Below are positions 51,533 to 60,775 of a stretch of 64,000 nt of DNA, in pieces. Every line of letters begins with the position of its first letter. Positions within the stretch are counted from its first letter, which is position 1. The notes below the pieces were generated by a model, which saw only the letters and a program-made list of their open reading frames with translations, searched no databases and had not been told where the DNA came from. A program made the translations under genes and the position numbers. Origin of the DNA: Sedimentitalea sp039941015 (lineage in GTDB: Bacteria; Pseudomonadota; Alphaproteobacteria; Rhodobacterales; Rhodobacteraceae); NCBI RefSeq assembly GCF_039941015.1, contig NZ_JBDVFI010000067.1, one strand, 5' to 3'.

Positions 51533-53572
51533 CTAGTCGCGCCGCCGCCGCCGTCCGCGCGACTGTGTTTCCCGGCCGCCCTGATTAAAGTTCACGTCGG
51601 GCAGCGACATGATGCTGTTAAGGATAGGGTAGGGTTCAATCGCGTTGGGAATGTTTGAGGCATTCACGAAATGCTCTTGGAAGCGCGGTTCGATCGCGGT
51701 TTCGATCTTGTGGATCGCGCGAACAGTCTGTTCGATTTCGTCCCGTGCCTTGCGGTTCAAAAGTGCGATCCGCGCCCCGGTTCCGGCGGCGTTGCCCGCC
51801 GAAGTCACCTTGTCGAGCGGCGCGTCGGGGATCATGCCCAGAACCATGGCATGTTTGGGGCTGATATGCGCGCCAAAGGCACCGGCCAGCACGATACGGT
51901 CAACATGATCCACTTCGAACTTGTCCATCAGCAGGCGAGCACCGGAATAGAGCGCGGCCTTGGCCATCTGGATTTCGCGAATGTCGCGGTTGGTCACGGT
52001 GATGCGCGGTCCGCCATCGGCTGTGCCATCCCAGATCAGATAGGAATAGGTGCGCCCGTCGAGGATACAGCGGTCGCTGCCGGTCTGTTCTGCTGAACCG
52101 ATCAGGCCGGGTCCATCAACGATGCCCGCCATTCGCATTTCGGCCACCAGTTCGATGATACCTGATCCGCAAATACCGGTGATTCCGGTCGTGGCGATGA
52201 CATCGACGAATCCGTCCTCGTCAGACCAGACATCGCTGCCAATGACCCGAAAGCGCGGCACCTTGGTAACCGGATCAATCTCGGCGCGTTCGATTGCCCC
52301 CGGCGCGGCGCGTTGGCCCGAGGAGATTTGCGCCCCTTCAAAAGCTGGCCCGGTGGGCGAGGAACAGGCGAGCACCTTGTCCTTGTTGCCCAGCAGGATT
52401 TCGGCATTTGTGCCAACATCAACAACCAGTACGAGGTCATCGGATTTGTCCGGTGCTTCGGACAGGGCGACAGCGGCGGCATCGGCCCCGACATGCCCGG
52501 CAATACAGGGCAGCAGATAGATCCGCGCACTTGGATGCAGTTGCAGATCCATCTCGGCCGCCGTCAGGTTCAGGGCATCGGACGTGGCCAGCGCAAACGG
52601 GGCCTGCCCGAGTTCGAACGGATCAATCCCGAGAAACAGGTGGTGCATGACGGGATTGCAGACAAAGACCGCATCCATGATTTCGGTCTTGTCAATTTCG
52701 GCTTCTGACGCGATTTGATCAAACAGCGTGTTCATTCCGGCCCGCACTGCAGCCGTCATTTCGGCGGCACCGCCCTTGTTCATCATCGAATAGCTGACCC
52801 GGCTCATCAGGTCTTCGCCAAACCGGATTTGCGGGTTCATGATTCCGGAAGAGGCGACAACTTCGCCGGTCTGCAAGTTGCAGAGATGCGCCGCGATGGT
52901 GGTCGAGCCAAGATCGACCGCGAGGCCATACGTCGGGGCATCGTGAAAACCCGGCAAGACCTGCATGATGCGGGGCCGATAGGCGCGCGAGCCGAGGTGA
53001 ACGGCGCAGGTGACTTTCCAGCCGCCTTTGCGCAGCACCGGCTGAAGTGTTTGCAACGTTGGCAGGTCGATCTGCAGATCGGTCACCTGCCATTGGTCGC
53101 GCAGCGCGTTGCGCAGCCGTTCCAGATCGCCGGTGGGGTCATGCATGTCGGGTTCTGCAACCTCGACGTAGTAGAGTTTGACAGACGGATCGAGAACGAT
53201 GTCGCGCGCTTCAGCGCGCTTGCGGACCACTTGTTTGTGGACCTGGCTTTCCGGTGGCACGTCGATCACCACGTCCCTCTGGATCTGTGCCTGACACCCC
53301 AGTCGGCGACCGTCGATCATCCCGCGCTTAGAGCGATACCGCTCTTCCACCGCGTTCCATTCTGTCAGGGCGTCGTTGGCAACGGTGACCCCATGTTTGG
53401 GGAATTCACCATAGCTTGGCGTGATCTGGCATTTGCTGCAAATGCCACGACCCCCACAGACGCTGTCAAGATCGACGCCAAGCTGGCGCGCTGCGGTCAG
53501 AATCGGAGTGCCAACGGGGAAACGACCGCGTTTTCCGGAAGGGGTAAAGATCACGAGAGGGTCGGATTGCAT
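51533..53572 (-). CDS. RACo-type corrinoid activator (ASKHA domain, 2Fe-2S ferredoxin domain)
   Basis: A 679-residue protein with an N-terminal [2Fe-2S] domain (C39, C45, C48 and C93, with pattern CGGRGICSKC) and a large C-terminal ASKHA-type ATPase (DUF4445: YGLAVDLGSTTIAAHLCNL, VVDVGTNAEILLG, ITGICGSGIIELVAE). Such proteins reduce Co(II) corrinoid to active Co(I) after accidental oxidation, at the cost of ATP. The C-terminal tail is strikingly basic (RGRRRRRD). The start at 53572 begins MQSDPLVIFTPSG. The MttB-family methyltransferase in this window is a plausible client via a corrinoid protein encoded elsewhere. Confidence 0.9.
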   Translation of the reverse strand: MQSDPLVIFTPSGKRGRFPVGTPILTAARQLGVDLDSVCGGRGICSKCQITPSYGEFPKHGVTVANDALTEWNAVEERYRSKRGMIDGRRLGCQAQIQRDVVIDVPPESQVHKQVVRKRAEARDIVLDPSVKLYYVEVAEPDMHDPTGDLERLRNALRDQWQVTDLQIDLPTLQTLQPVLRKGGWKVTCAVHLGSRAYRPRIMQVLPGFHDAPTYGLAVDLGSTTIAAHLCNLQTGEVVASSGIMNPQIRFGEDLMSRVSYSMMNKGGAAEMTAAVRAGMNTLFDQIASEAEIDKTEIMDAVFVCNPVMHHLFLGIDPFELGQAPFALATSDALNLTAAEMDLQLHPSARIYLLPCIAGHVGADAAAVALSEAPDKSDDLVLVVDVGTNAEILLGNKDKVLACSSPTGPAFEGAQISSGQRAAPGAIERAEIDPVTKVPRFRVIGSDVWSDEDGFVDVIATTGITGICGSGIIELVAEMRMAGIVDGPGLIGSAEQTGSDRCILDGRTYSYLIWDGTADGGPRITVTNRDIREIQMAKAALYSGARLLMDKFEVDHVDRIVLAGAFGAHISPKHAMVLGMIPDAPLDKVTSAGNAAGTGARIALLNRKARDEIEQTVRAIHKIETAIEPRFQEHFVNASNIPNAIEPYPILNSIMSLPDVNFNQGGRETQSRGRRRRRD

Positions 53573-53727
53573 GCCGGGAACCTGCCTTGTGTGTCTGCTT
53601 GGAGCACCATAGTCGGCGCTGTGTAAATCGAAACGCAAGTAACGGCAATTTCTGATGCACCTGCGTCATTCCGTAATCACATGTGGATGTGTTGATCACG
53701 GGACGCTGCGGAAAACGACATGGCGGG

Positions 53728-53745
53728 TCACAATATACTGTGTGA
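53728..53745. promoter_or_regulatory. Palindrome upstream of guaB resembling an NrdR box
   Basis: TCACAATATACTGTGTGA has inverted arms TCACA/TGTGA and an AT-rich centre. Its 16-base core (TCACAATATACTGTGT) matches the NrdR consensus ACACWATATWTWGTGT at 14 positions. It is 68 bases before the guaB start and about 155 before the RACo start. Only one copy is seen, whereas NrdR sites usually come in pairs, so the factor is uncertain. Confidence 0.4.
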
Positions 53746-53812
53746 ACCCTTTCCCCCATCCGCCAACCATGCCATAGGGAAGCGCCAAACGAGATATCCA
53801 CGGAGAGTGACG

Positions 53813-55264
53813 ATGGAGATTCGCGAGGCCCTCACCTTTGATGACGTTCTGTTGGTCCCTGCGGCCAGCAATGTACTGCCCTCGACGGCCAGTACCGCGA
53901 CAAATGTGACGCAGAGCATTCAGATGAACATACCCCTGTTGTCCAGTGCAATGGACACGGTGACCGAGGCACGCATGGCCATCGCCATGGCACAGGCGGG
54001 CGGCATGGGCGTCGTGCACCGCAACCTCTCGATAGAGTTGCAGGCGCAGGAAGTGCGCCGGGTCAAGCGTTTCGAGAGCGGCATCGTCTATAACCCGATC
54101 ACCCTGCATGCGGATCAGACGCTGGCCGATGCCAAGGCATTGCAGGAACGATATAGAGTCACCGGCTTTCCCGTGGTTGACGACACGGGCAGGGTGGTCG
54201 GGATCGTGACCAATCGGGATATGCGCTTCGCAACCGATGACAGCACCCCGGTTCGGATCATGATGACGTCGGACAATCTCGCCATCCTGCAGGAACCGGC
54301 AGATCGCGACGAGGCGATCAGCCTGATGAAGGCACGGCGGATCGAAAAGCTGTTGGTCACCGATGCCAAGGGCAAGCTCACCGGGTTGCTGACACTCAAG
54401 GATACGGAACAGGCGGTGCTGAACCCGACGGCCTGCAAGGACCAGCTTGGCCGTTTGCGTGTTGCGGCTGCCAGCACTGTTGGTGACGCCGGTTACGAAC
54501 GAGCACAGGCGCTGGTTGATGCTGGGGCTGACATGATCGTGATCGACACGGCGCATGGTCACTCCGAAGGGGTTGCCCACGCTGTTGAACGTGCCAAGAA
54601 ACTGTCCGACGAAGTGCAGATCGTGGCTGGCAATGTCGCAACTGCCGAGGCGACACGGGCGCTGATCGGGGCAGGTGCGGATGCGATCAAGGTCGGAATC
54701 GGGCCGGGCAGTATCTGCACCACACGTATGGTCGCAGGCGTTGGCGTGCCTCAGCTGACCGCGATCATGGATTGTGCCAGTGGGGCGGGGGATATTCCAG
54801 TGATCGCCGATGGGGGGATCAAGTTCTCGGGCGATTTCGCCAAGGCAATCGCCGCCGGAGCGTCCTGTGCTATGGTTGGCAGCATGATTGCGGGTACCGA
54901 CGAGTCTCCTGGAGAAGTCATTCTGTATCAAGGCCGTAGCTTTAAGAGTTATCGTGGTATGGGCTCGCTCGGCGCAATGGCGCGCGGTTCTGCGGATCGG
55001 TATTTTCAGAAGGATGCGGCAAGCGACAAGCTTGTGCCTGAAGGGATCGAGGGACAGGTGCCTTACAAGGGCAGTGCGGGGGCAGTCATTCACCAACTGG
55101 TCGGCGGCCTGCGCGCGGCGATGGGCTATACCGGGTGTGCCACGGTGGATGAGATGCGCAAGAATTGCAATTTCGTCAAGATCACCGGTGCCGGACTCAA
55201 GGAAAGCCATGTACATGATGTGCAGATCACGCGCGAGTCGCCAAACTATCGTATCGGCGTTTAG
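53813..55264 (+). CDS. guaB: Inosine-5'-monophosphate dehydrogenase
   Basis: A 483-residue enzyme oxidising IMP to XMP, the committing step of guanine nucleotide synthesis. The start at 53813 (MEIREALTFDDVLLVP) has GGAGAG upstream. A TIM-barrel is interrupted by two CBS domains at about residues 93-205. The catalytic cysteine C302 lies in GPGSICTTR, and the flap contains YRGMGSLGAM. It is followed by an RsmB-like methyltransferase gene, an arrangement typical of Rhodobacterales in which guaA lies further on; guaA itself is not in the window. Confidence 0.97.
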   Translation: MEIREALTFDDVLLVPAASNVLPSTASTATNVTQSIQMNIPLLSSAMDTVTEARMAIAMAQAGGMGVVHRNLSIELQAQEVRRVKRFESGIVYNPITLHADQTLADAKALQERYRVTGFPVVDDTGRVVGIVTNRDMRFATDDSTPVRIMMTSDNLAILQEPADRDEAISLMKARRIEKLLVTDAKGKLTGLLTLKDTEQAVLNPTACKDQLGRLRVAAASTVGDAGYERAQALVDAGADMIVIDTAHGHSEGVAHAVERAKKLSDEVQIVAGNVATAEATRALIGAGADAIKVGIGPGSICTTRMVAGVGVPQLTAIMDCASGAGDIPVIADGGIKFSGDFAKAIAAGASCAMVGSMIAGTDESPGEVILYQGRSFKSYRGMGSLGAMARGSADRYFQKDAASDKLVPEGIEGQVPYKGSAGAVIHQLVGGLRAAMGYTGCATVDEMRKNCNFVKITGAGLKESHVHDVQITRESPNYRIGV

Positions 55265-55309
55265 CAAGATCATGTCCTTGCGATTGATTGCAAAGGCGGC
55301 GACCGCGCC

Positions 55310-56488
55310 ATGACACCTGCTGCACGGGTGCAGGCCGCGATCGAAATCCTCGACGAGATACAGGCTGGCAAGGCGGCTGAGCGCGCTTTGACAGGCTGGT
55401 CGCGCCGCAGCCGCTATGCCGGGTCCAAGGATCGTGCTGCGGTGCGCGACCACGTGTTTGACGTGATGCGGTGCCTGAGGTCCTTCGCGGCCCTCGGTGG
55501 GGCACAGACCGGGCGTGGCTGGATGCTGGGTGCCTTACGGCATGCCGGCACCGACCCGGATAGTGTATTTACAGGCGCGACCTATGCGCCTGCGTCCCTG
55601 ACAGACGTGGAGCAGGCAGCAGGCCAGGCACCACAGTCCGGTCCCGAAGCGCTCGATATCCCGGATTGGCTCTGGCCTAGATTCTCGGAGAGCTTGGCAG
55701 AGCAGACCGAAGCGTGCGCACAGGCGCTGCAGACCCGTGCGCCGGTTCATCTCCGAGTGAACCTGCAAAAGACCGATGTGTCGGGTGCGCAAGCGCGGCT
55801 GCTTAGGGACGGGGTCAGCACGATACCGCATTCAGTGGCGACCACCGCGCTTGAAATCACCGATGGCGCGCGCCGGTTGCGGCAATCAGAGGCCTATCAG
55901 AGTGGTTTGGTTGAACTTCAGGATGCGGCCAGCCAGGCCGTGGTCGAGGCGTTGCCGTTGCGGGATGGTATGCGTGTTCTTGACTACTGTGCAGGCGGGG
56001 GAGGCAAGGCGCTGGCCCTGGCTGCGCGGGCGCGGATTGACCTCTTTGCCCATGATATTGCACCCGAAAGAATGCGGGATCTTCCCGTGCGAGCGGCGCG
56101 GGCGGGCGCAATTGTCACGGCGATTTCCAGCGATGAGATTGGGCAGGCAGGACCATTCGATTTGGTTCTCTGTGATGCCCCGTGTTCCGGCAGCGGTGCG
56201 TGGCGACGCTCGCCCGAGGGTAAATGGCGTCTCGATGAACCAGGGTTGAATGAACTCTGTGGCATTCAGGGCGGGATCCTTGAAACCGCGTCCGGGTTGG
56301 TGTCCGAAGATGGCTTGCTTGCTTACGCCACTTGTTCGGTTCTGCAGGACGAGAACCAGAACCAGATAGACCACTTCCTGAAACAGAACAGCGAGTGGCG
56401 GCTTGCTGTTCAGCGACAGTGGACAATGCAACACGGAACCGATGGATTCTATGCGGCACACTTGACGCGGGATACATCTCGAACCTAA
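55310..56488 (+). CDS. RsmB/NOP2-family RNA cytosine-C5 methyltransferase
   Basis: A 392-residue protein of the RsmB/NOL1 family. The SAM-binding segment is VLDYCAGGGGKALALAA, and the two catalytic cysteines are C292 in DAPCSGSGAW and C342 in YATCSVLQDENQNQ, the positions used for the covalent intermediate and its release. It likely methylates C5 of a cytosine in 16S rRNA; the target is inference, as RsmB and RsmF types are hard to separate here. The N-terminal part holds a NusB-like helical region of the RsmB family (RAAVRDHVFDVMRCLRSFA). The start ATG is 45 bases behind guaB. Confidence 0.9.
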   Translation: MTPAARVQAAIEILDEIQAGKAAERALTGWSRRSRYAGSKDRAAVRDHVFDVMRCLRSFAALGGAQTGRGWMLGALRHAGTDPDSVFTGATYAPASLTDVEQAAGQAPQSGPEALDIPDWLWPRFSESLAEQTEACAQALQTRAPVHLRVNLQKTDVSGAQARLLRDGVSTIPHSVATTALEITDGARRLRQSEAYQSGLVELQDAASQAVVEALPLRDGMRVLDYCAGGGGKALALAARARIDLFAHDIAPERMRDLPVRAARAGAIVTAISSDEIGQAGPFDLVLCDAPCSGSGAWRRSPEGKWRLDEPGLNELCGIQGGILETASGLVSEDGLLAYATCSVLQDENQNQIDHFLKQNSEWRLAVQRQWTMQHGTDGFYAAHLTRDTSRT

Positions 56489-56514
56489 ACAACCTATACG
56501 GTAATATTCGCTTG

Positions 56515-56530
56515 TTAAGCATGGCTTAAC
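56515..56530. promoter_or_regulatory. CtrA-binding box upstream of cckA
   Basis: TTAA (56515-56518), seven bases, TTAAC (56526-56530): a perfect match to the alphaproteobacterial CtrA consensus TTAA-N7-TTAAC. It lies 51 bases before the cckA start. CckA is the kinase that feeds phosphate to CtrA, so this suggests feedback control. Confidence 0.55.
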
Positions 56531-56580
56531 GCTCACGCGGCGAAATTAGCGTTAGGGAAGTCAGGTTTGGGAGGCCTCAT

Positions 56581-58887
56581 GTGAACAGTCGTCGGATGCC
56601 GATCCAACCCTTTCTGGACGCACATCTTTCAGATGCCGGTCGTATTGGCGTCGTCATTGGCTTCGCCTGTGCATTGGGCGCGATGGGGCTGTTTGGACTA
56701 CCCGGTGGGTTGATATCGCAAAGTATGCTCGCAGCATCGGCAACACTGTTGGCGGTATCCGTGATCTTTGCCGCGCGAAACATCGCCTTTAGCAGTTCTG
56801 ATCGTGCGGAAACTGGCGTGCTGGCATCCATTATTGAACGGGATTCGTCACCCAGCTTTGTCGCAAACGAGGATGGCGCGATCCGGGTCATCAACACGGC
56901 GGCGACAATACGCTTTGCCGATACTGCAAGCGAAACGCTTGCGGGCACATTGCGGATCATGTTCGCAAATCCGTCGGCGGTGCTGTACCGGCTGCAATGT
57001 CGCGCACGCCTCGATGGTGCGGCGCGCGAGGATATCGTAACGCGCCGCGGCCATGTTCGACTGTCAGTACACCTTGTCGGGGCGTCCGACTATCTCTGGC
57101 GCATGGAAGACATGCCCGAGCGTTCTCCGGGTGCCCGCAGTTCAGAGTCATTGCCTGTGCCGATGATTACGACAGGTCGCTCAGGGGCGGTGTTGTTCAT
57201 GAACGATGCGGCGCTTGCCTTAATCGGCGAACGCGCCAAGACACTTGATCGTCTTTTTCCATCCCTCCCAGTCACACCCGGCAAGTTGAACCGTTTGAGC
57301 GCCAAGAATGGTCCCATTGATGTCATGGTGGCCGAGAACGACAGTTTCGCGGGTCGCCGGGAACTCTATTTCCTTCCCTCCGAAGGGCCTGAGGGGCAGG
57401 GGCATGACATCGTCTTTGAAACCCTGCCAGTGCCGATGATCAAGGTCGCAACCGACGGCCGTATATTGTTGGCAAATCAGATGGCCATCGGTCTGCTTGG
57501 TATCGACAGCGCCGAGGGGCTGATGCTTGGACAGACCATGGAGGGGCTCGGTCGGCCGATCTCTGACTGGTTGCAGGAAACGATATCAGGCAACACTCAA
57601 AAGAATTCGGAATTCCTGCGGGTCAGCCGCAAGGACAGAGAAGTTTTTGTTCAAGTCACGCTGAGTCGCGTTACCGAGAACGGCGAACCGCTGCTGATTG
57701 CTGTTCTGAACGACGCGACCGAACTTAAGACACTCGAAGCCCAGTTTGTGCAAAGCCAGAAGATGCAGGCGATCGGACAGTTGGCCGGAGGTGTCGCGCA
57801 TGATTTCAACAACCTGCTCACGGCGATTTCCGGGCATTGCGATTTGCTGTTGCTACGGCACGATCAGGGCGATCAGGACTATGGCGATCTGGTGCAGATA
57901 AACCAGAATGCCAACCGGGCGGCGGCGCTTGTGAGTCAATTGCTGGCGTTCTCCCGGAAACAGACCCTGCGCCCCGAGGTGCTGGATCTGCGAGATACAC
58001 TGTCCGACCTGACGCATCTGCTGAACCGACTCGTCGGCGAAAAGGTGACCCTGACGCTGAGCCACGACCCGGTCCTGAATCCGATCAGAGCGGACAAACG
58101 ACAGCTTGAGCAGGTGCTGATGAACCTCGTCGTCAATGCTCGCGATGCTATGCCTTCCGGTGGCGAGATCAGGATCGAAACAGAGGTAACGACGCTGACG
58201 ACGCCTTTGTTGCGGGACCGTGCGACCGTTCCTGCTGGCCCCTATGTGACGGTCAAGGTGAGCGACGAAGGCGCGGGTATTGCACCCGATATGCTACAGA
58301 AAATATTTGAACCATTTTATACAACCAAACGGACGGGAGAGGGTACGGGGCTGGGGTTGTCGACGGCGTACGGGATCGTCAAACAGACCGGTGGTTTCAT
58401 TTTCGTCGACAGTACGATCGGCAACGGCACGGTGTTCACGCTGTTCTTTCCCGTGCACGAGGCCGAAGTCACAGCCTCGCCCGAAGTTGCGAAATTCAGC
58501 CCGCAACCGACCGCGAAACAGGGTGAGGGCGTGATCCTGCTGGTCGAAGACGAAGCGCCCGTACGCGCGTTTGCCTCCCGCGCATTGCGGTTGCGCGGGT
58601 ATACTGTGCTTGAGGCTGAGTCAGCCGAAGATGCCTTGAAAACGCTCGAGGATCCCGGCTTGAACGTGAATGTTTTTGTCACTGATGTGGTCATGCCGGG
58701 GATGGATGGGCCAAGCTGGGTGCGCGAGGCACTAAAGGTTCGGCCCGACGTGCGAGTGGTTTTCGTTTCTGGGTATGCCGAAGGTGCATTTGGAGATGCG
58801 CAACCAGCTGTTCCGAACTCGGTCTTTCTGCCGAAACCGTTCTCCCTCAATCAGCTGACCGATACGGTGCACCAGCAACTGCATTGA
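56581..58887 (+). CDS. cckA: Hybrid histidine kinase CckA (cell-cycle phosphorelay)
   Basis: A 768-residue hybrid kinase. Two membrane helices (about residues 21-65) are followed by PAS-like sensor segments (about 80-380), a HisKA dimerisation domain with the phospho-histidine H407 in GGVAHDFNNLLTAI, an HATPase domain (VSDEGAGIAPDMLQKIFEPFY, GTGLGLSTAYGIV), and a receiver domain with phospho-accepting D702 in VTDVVMPGMDGP. This order is that of CckA, which passes phosphate to ChpT and then CtrA and CpdR. The start is a GTG (56581) with GGGAGG upstream, since the adjoining ATG is immediately followed by a stop. In Rhodobacterales the pathway controls motility and gene-transfer agents. Confidence 0.93.
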   Translation: MNSRRMPIQPFLDAHLSDAGRIGVVIGFACALGAMGLFGLPGGLISQSMLAASATLLAVSVIFAARNIAFSSSDRAETGVLASIIERDSSPSFVANEDGAIRVINTAATIRFADTASETLAGTLRIMFANPSAVLYRLQCRARLDGAAREDIVTRRGHVRLSVHLVGASDYLWRMEDMPERSPGARSSESLPVPMITTGRSGAVLFMNDAALALIGERAKTLDRLFPSLPVTPGKLNRLSAKNGPIDVMVAENDSFAGRRELYFLPSEGPEGQGHDIVFETLPVPMIKVATDGRILLANQMAIGLLGIDSAEGLMLGQTMEGLGRPISDWLQETISGNTQKNSEFLRVSRKDREVFVQVTLSRVTENGEPLLIAVLNDATELKTLEAQFVQSQKMQAIGQLAGGVAHDFNNLLTAISGHCDLLLLRHDQGDQDYGDLVQINQNANRAAALVSQLLAFSRKQTLRPEVLDLRDTLSDLTHLLNRLVGEKVTLTLSHDPVLNPIRADKRQLEQVLMNLVVNARDAMPSGGEIRIETEVTTLTTPLLRDRATVPAGPYVTVKVSDEGAGIAPDMLQKIFEPFYTTKRTGEGTGLGLSTAYGIVKQTGGFIFVDSTIGNGTVFTLFFPVHEAEVTASPEVAKFSPQPTAKQGEGVILLVEDEAPVRAFASRALRLRGYTVLEAESAEDALKTLEDPGLNVNVFVTDVVMPGMDGPSWVREALKVRPDVRVVFVSGYAEGAFGDAQPAVPNSVFLPKPFSLNQLTDTVHQQLH

Positions 58888-58896
58888 TGGCCTGAG

Positions 58897-59490
58897 TCAG
58901 GCGATACCTTCATACAGGCGAAACTCGTCCGAACATTTTTTGCGGTATATGCGTTCGACCTCGGGGGAAAGGAACAGGTCCATTTCCGGTGACACATTCT
59001 TGCGCTTAAGAATGATTTCGACACCAATGCGTTCTTCGAGGAACCTGTTTAGTCGAGGCAACTCTTCGTAGCGAAACAGATGGGTTATCGCGGTGCCACT
59101 GGGATGCGTCTTGAGAAAGCTGGCCTGACTCCCGACATCAGCGAACGCGGGCCGGCTGCCCTTGACATAGGCCAGAACGAAATCGTCAAAGCTCATCCCC
59201 TGGGTGCTCCGCTCTGTGTCGCGCAGGTCGTCTCTCTGCCGGTATCTGTACCAACTGCCCAGCCAGCTGACGGGCTCGCGCATTACGGCAAGGAGCTCCA
59301 TCTCGGCACCACCAACCTTGTTGAACATCGGGCGGAAAAATCGGCTGTAGCGATAAACCGAAGCGTGTTTCAATCCGGAAGGGTGCGAGACCACCATGTC
59401 GGCGCGCCTGGCCAGAGCGGAATGATAGGCGGTCGTTCCGGTCTTTGGTACCGCCAGAAACGCCAAGCGTTCTTTATGAAAAACAAGCAT
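58897..59490 (-). CDS. Sulfotransferase-family protein
   Basis: A 197-residue protein with the 5'-phosphosulfate-binding loop VPKTGTTAYHSAL at residues 14-26 and the 3'-phosphate-type element MREPVSWLGSWYRYR in the middle, as in PAPS-dependent sulfotransferases. It would add sulfate to a polysaccharide, lipid or other acceptor; the acceptor is unknown. It stands between cckA and recA, with no surface-polysaccharide cluster nearby. Upstream, the start is preceded only by a weak GGAGAA. Confidence 0.78.
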   Translation of the reverse strand: MLVFHKERLAFLAVPKTGTTAYHSALARRADMVVSHPSGLKHASVYRYSRFFRPMFNKVGGAEMELLAVMREPVSWLGSWYRYRQRDDLRDTERSTQGMSFDDFVLAYVKGSRPAFADVGSQASFLKTHPSGTAITHLFRYEELPRLNRFLEERIGVEIILKRKNVSPEMDLFLSPEVERIYRKKCSDEFRLYEGIA

Positions 59491-59613
59491 TTACAGGACA
59501 TTTCTCCGCGCAGGTTTAGCAACTTCATCGGATAAACTACTCTTTAACCCCTTTCAGAAACAGTGGGGATGTCAAAAATTCTAATTGAAATGTTCTCTTT
59601 TTGGTCCTATTTG

Positions 59614-59628
59614 GAACAAGAAGTGAAC
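59614..59628. promoter_or_regulatory. LexA (SOS) box upstream of recA
   Basis: GAAC (59614-59617), seven bases, GAAC (59625-59628); on the minus strand this reads GTTC-N7-GTTC, the alphaproteobacterial LexA consensus. It lies 57 bases before the recA start. A near copy (GTTC-N7-GGTC) lies at 59592-59606. Confidence 0.75.
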
Positions 59629-59684
59629 AAAGCAGCGATTGCCGCCCGTCTGCGGGTGTGACAATAAGATAAGGGAACAGGACT

Positions 59685-60758
59685 ATGGCGGATCTATTGA
59701 CCATGAGCAGCAAGAAAAACGCAGACAAGCAAAAGGCGCTCGACAGCGCGCTTGCGCAGATTGAACGGCAATTCGGCAAGGGGTCGATCATGAAGCTTGG
59801 CGCCGAAGGTGCCATTCAGGAAATCGAATCCAGTTCGACCGGGTCTTTGGGGCTTGATATCGCACTTGGGATCGGCGGCTTGCCGATGGGACGCATCGTT
59901 GAAATCTACGGACCGGAAAGTTCGGGCAAGACAACGCTCACGCTGCATTGTGTTGCCGAACAGCAGAAACGTGGCGGCGTTTGTGCCTTTGTCGATGCGG
60001 AACACGCGCTTGATCCGCAATATGCCCGCAAGCTTGGCGTCGATATCGACGAATTGCTGATCAGCCAGCCCGACACCGGTGAGCAGGCTCTGGAAATCAC
60101 CGACACGCTGGTCCGCTCCGGAGCGGTCAACATGGTTGTGGTGGACTCGGTCGCCGCACTGACGCCAAAATCCGAACTGGAAGGCGATATGGGCGACAGC
60201 AGTGTGGGCGTCCAGGCCCGCCTGATGAGCCAGGCCATGCGCAAACTGACCGGTTCGATTTCGCGCAGCAATTGTATGGTCATCTTTATCAACCAGATCC
60301 GGATGAAGATCGGCGTGATGTTTGGCAGCCCGGAGACGACGACCGGCGGCAATGCTCTAAAGTTCTACAGTTCGGTGCGGCTCGACATCCGCCGCATCGG
60401 GTCGATCAAGGACCGTGATGAGGTCGTGGGCAATGCCACCCGCGTGAAGATCGTCAAGAACAAGGTCGCGCCACCGTTCAAGCAGGTCGAATTTGATATC
60501 ATGTATGGCGAAGGTATCTCGAAGATGGGCGAGTTGCTTGATCTTGGCGTCAAAGCCGGGGTGGTCGACAAATCCGGCGCCTGGATGAGCTATGGCGACG
60601 AACGCATCGGGCAGGGCCGCGAGAACGCGAAACAGTACCTGCGCGATAATCCGAAGATCGCTTATGAAATTGAAGACAAGATCAGAGCGGCGCATGGTCT
60701 TGAATTCGATATGCCCAAACCTGCCGACGCCGGTGGCGAGGATGTGCTTGAGGCGTGA
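59685..60758 (+). CDS. recA: Recombinase RecA
   Basis: A 357-residue RecA with Walker A GPESSGKT at residues 76-83, the L1/L2 DNA-binding loops with MGDSSVGVQARLMSQAMRKLTG, and FINQIRMKIGVMFGSPETTTGGNALKFYSSVR. It drives homologous strand exchange and LexA self-cleavage. The start is ATG 59685 (MADLLTMSSKKNADKQ), or the ATG at 59703 giving MSSKKNA; both keep the full core. The C-terminal tail is acidic, as is typical. A LexA box lies upstream and a terminator downstream. Confidence 0.97.
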   Translation: MADLLTMSSKKNADKQKALDSALAQIERQFGKGSIMKLGAEGAIQEIESSSTGSLGLDIALGIGGLPMGRIVEIYGPESSGKTTLTLHCVAEQQKRGGVCAFVDAEHALDPQYARKLGVDIDELLISQPDTGEQALEITDTLVRSGAVNMVVVDSVAALTPKSELEGDMGDSSVGVQARLMSQAMRKLTGSISRSNCMVIFINQIRMKIGVMFGSPETTTGGNALKFYSSVRLDIRRIGSIKDRDEVVGNATRVKIVKNKVAPPFKQVEFDIMYGEGISKMGELLDLGVKAGVVDKSGAWMSYGDERIGQGRENAKQYLRDNPKIAYEIEDKIRAAHGLEFDMPKPADAGGEDVLEA

Positions 60759-60775
60759 ACTCTTGTCTGAGGGTT

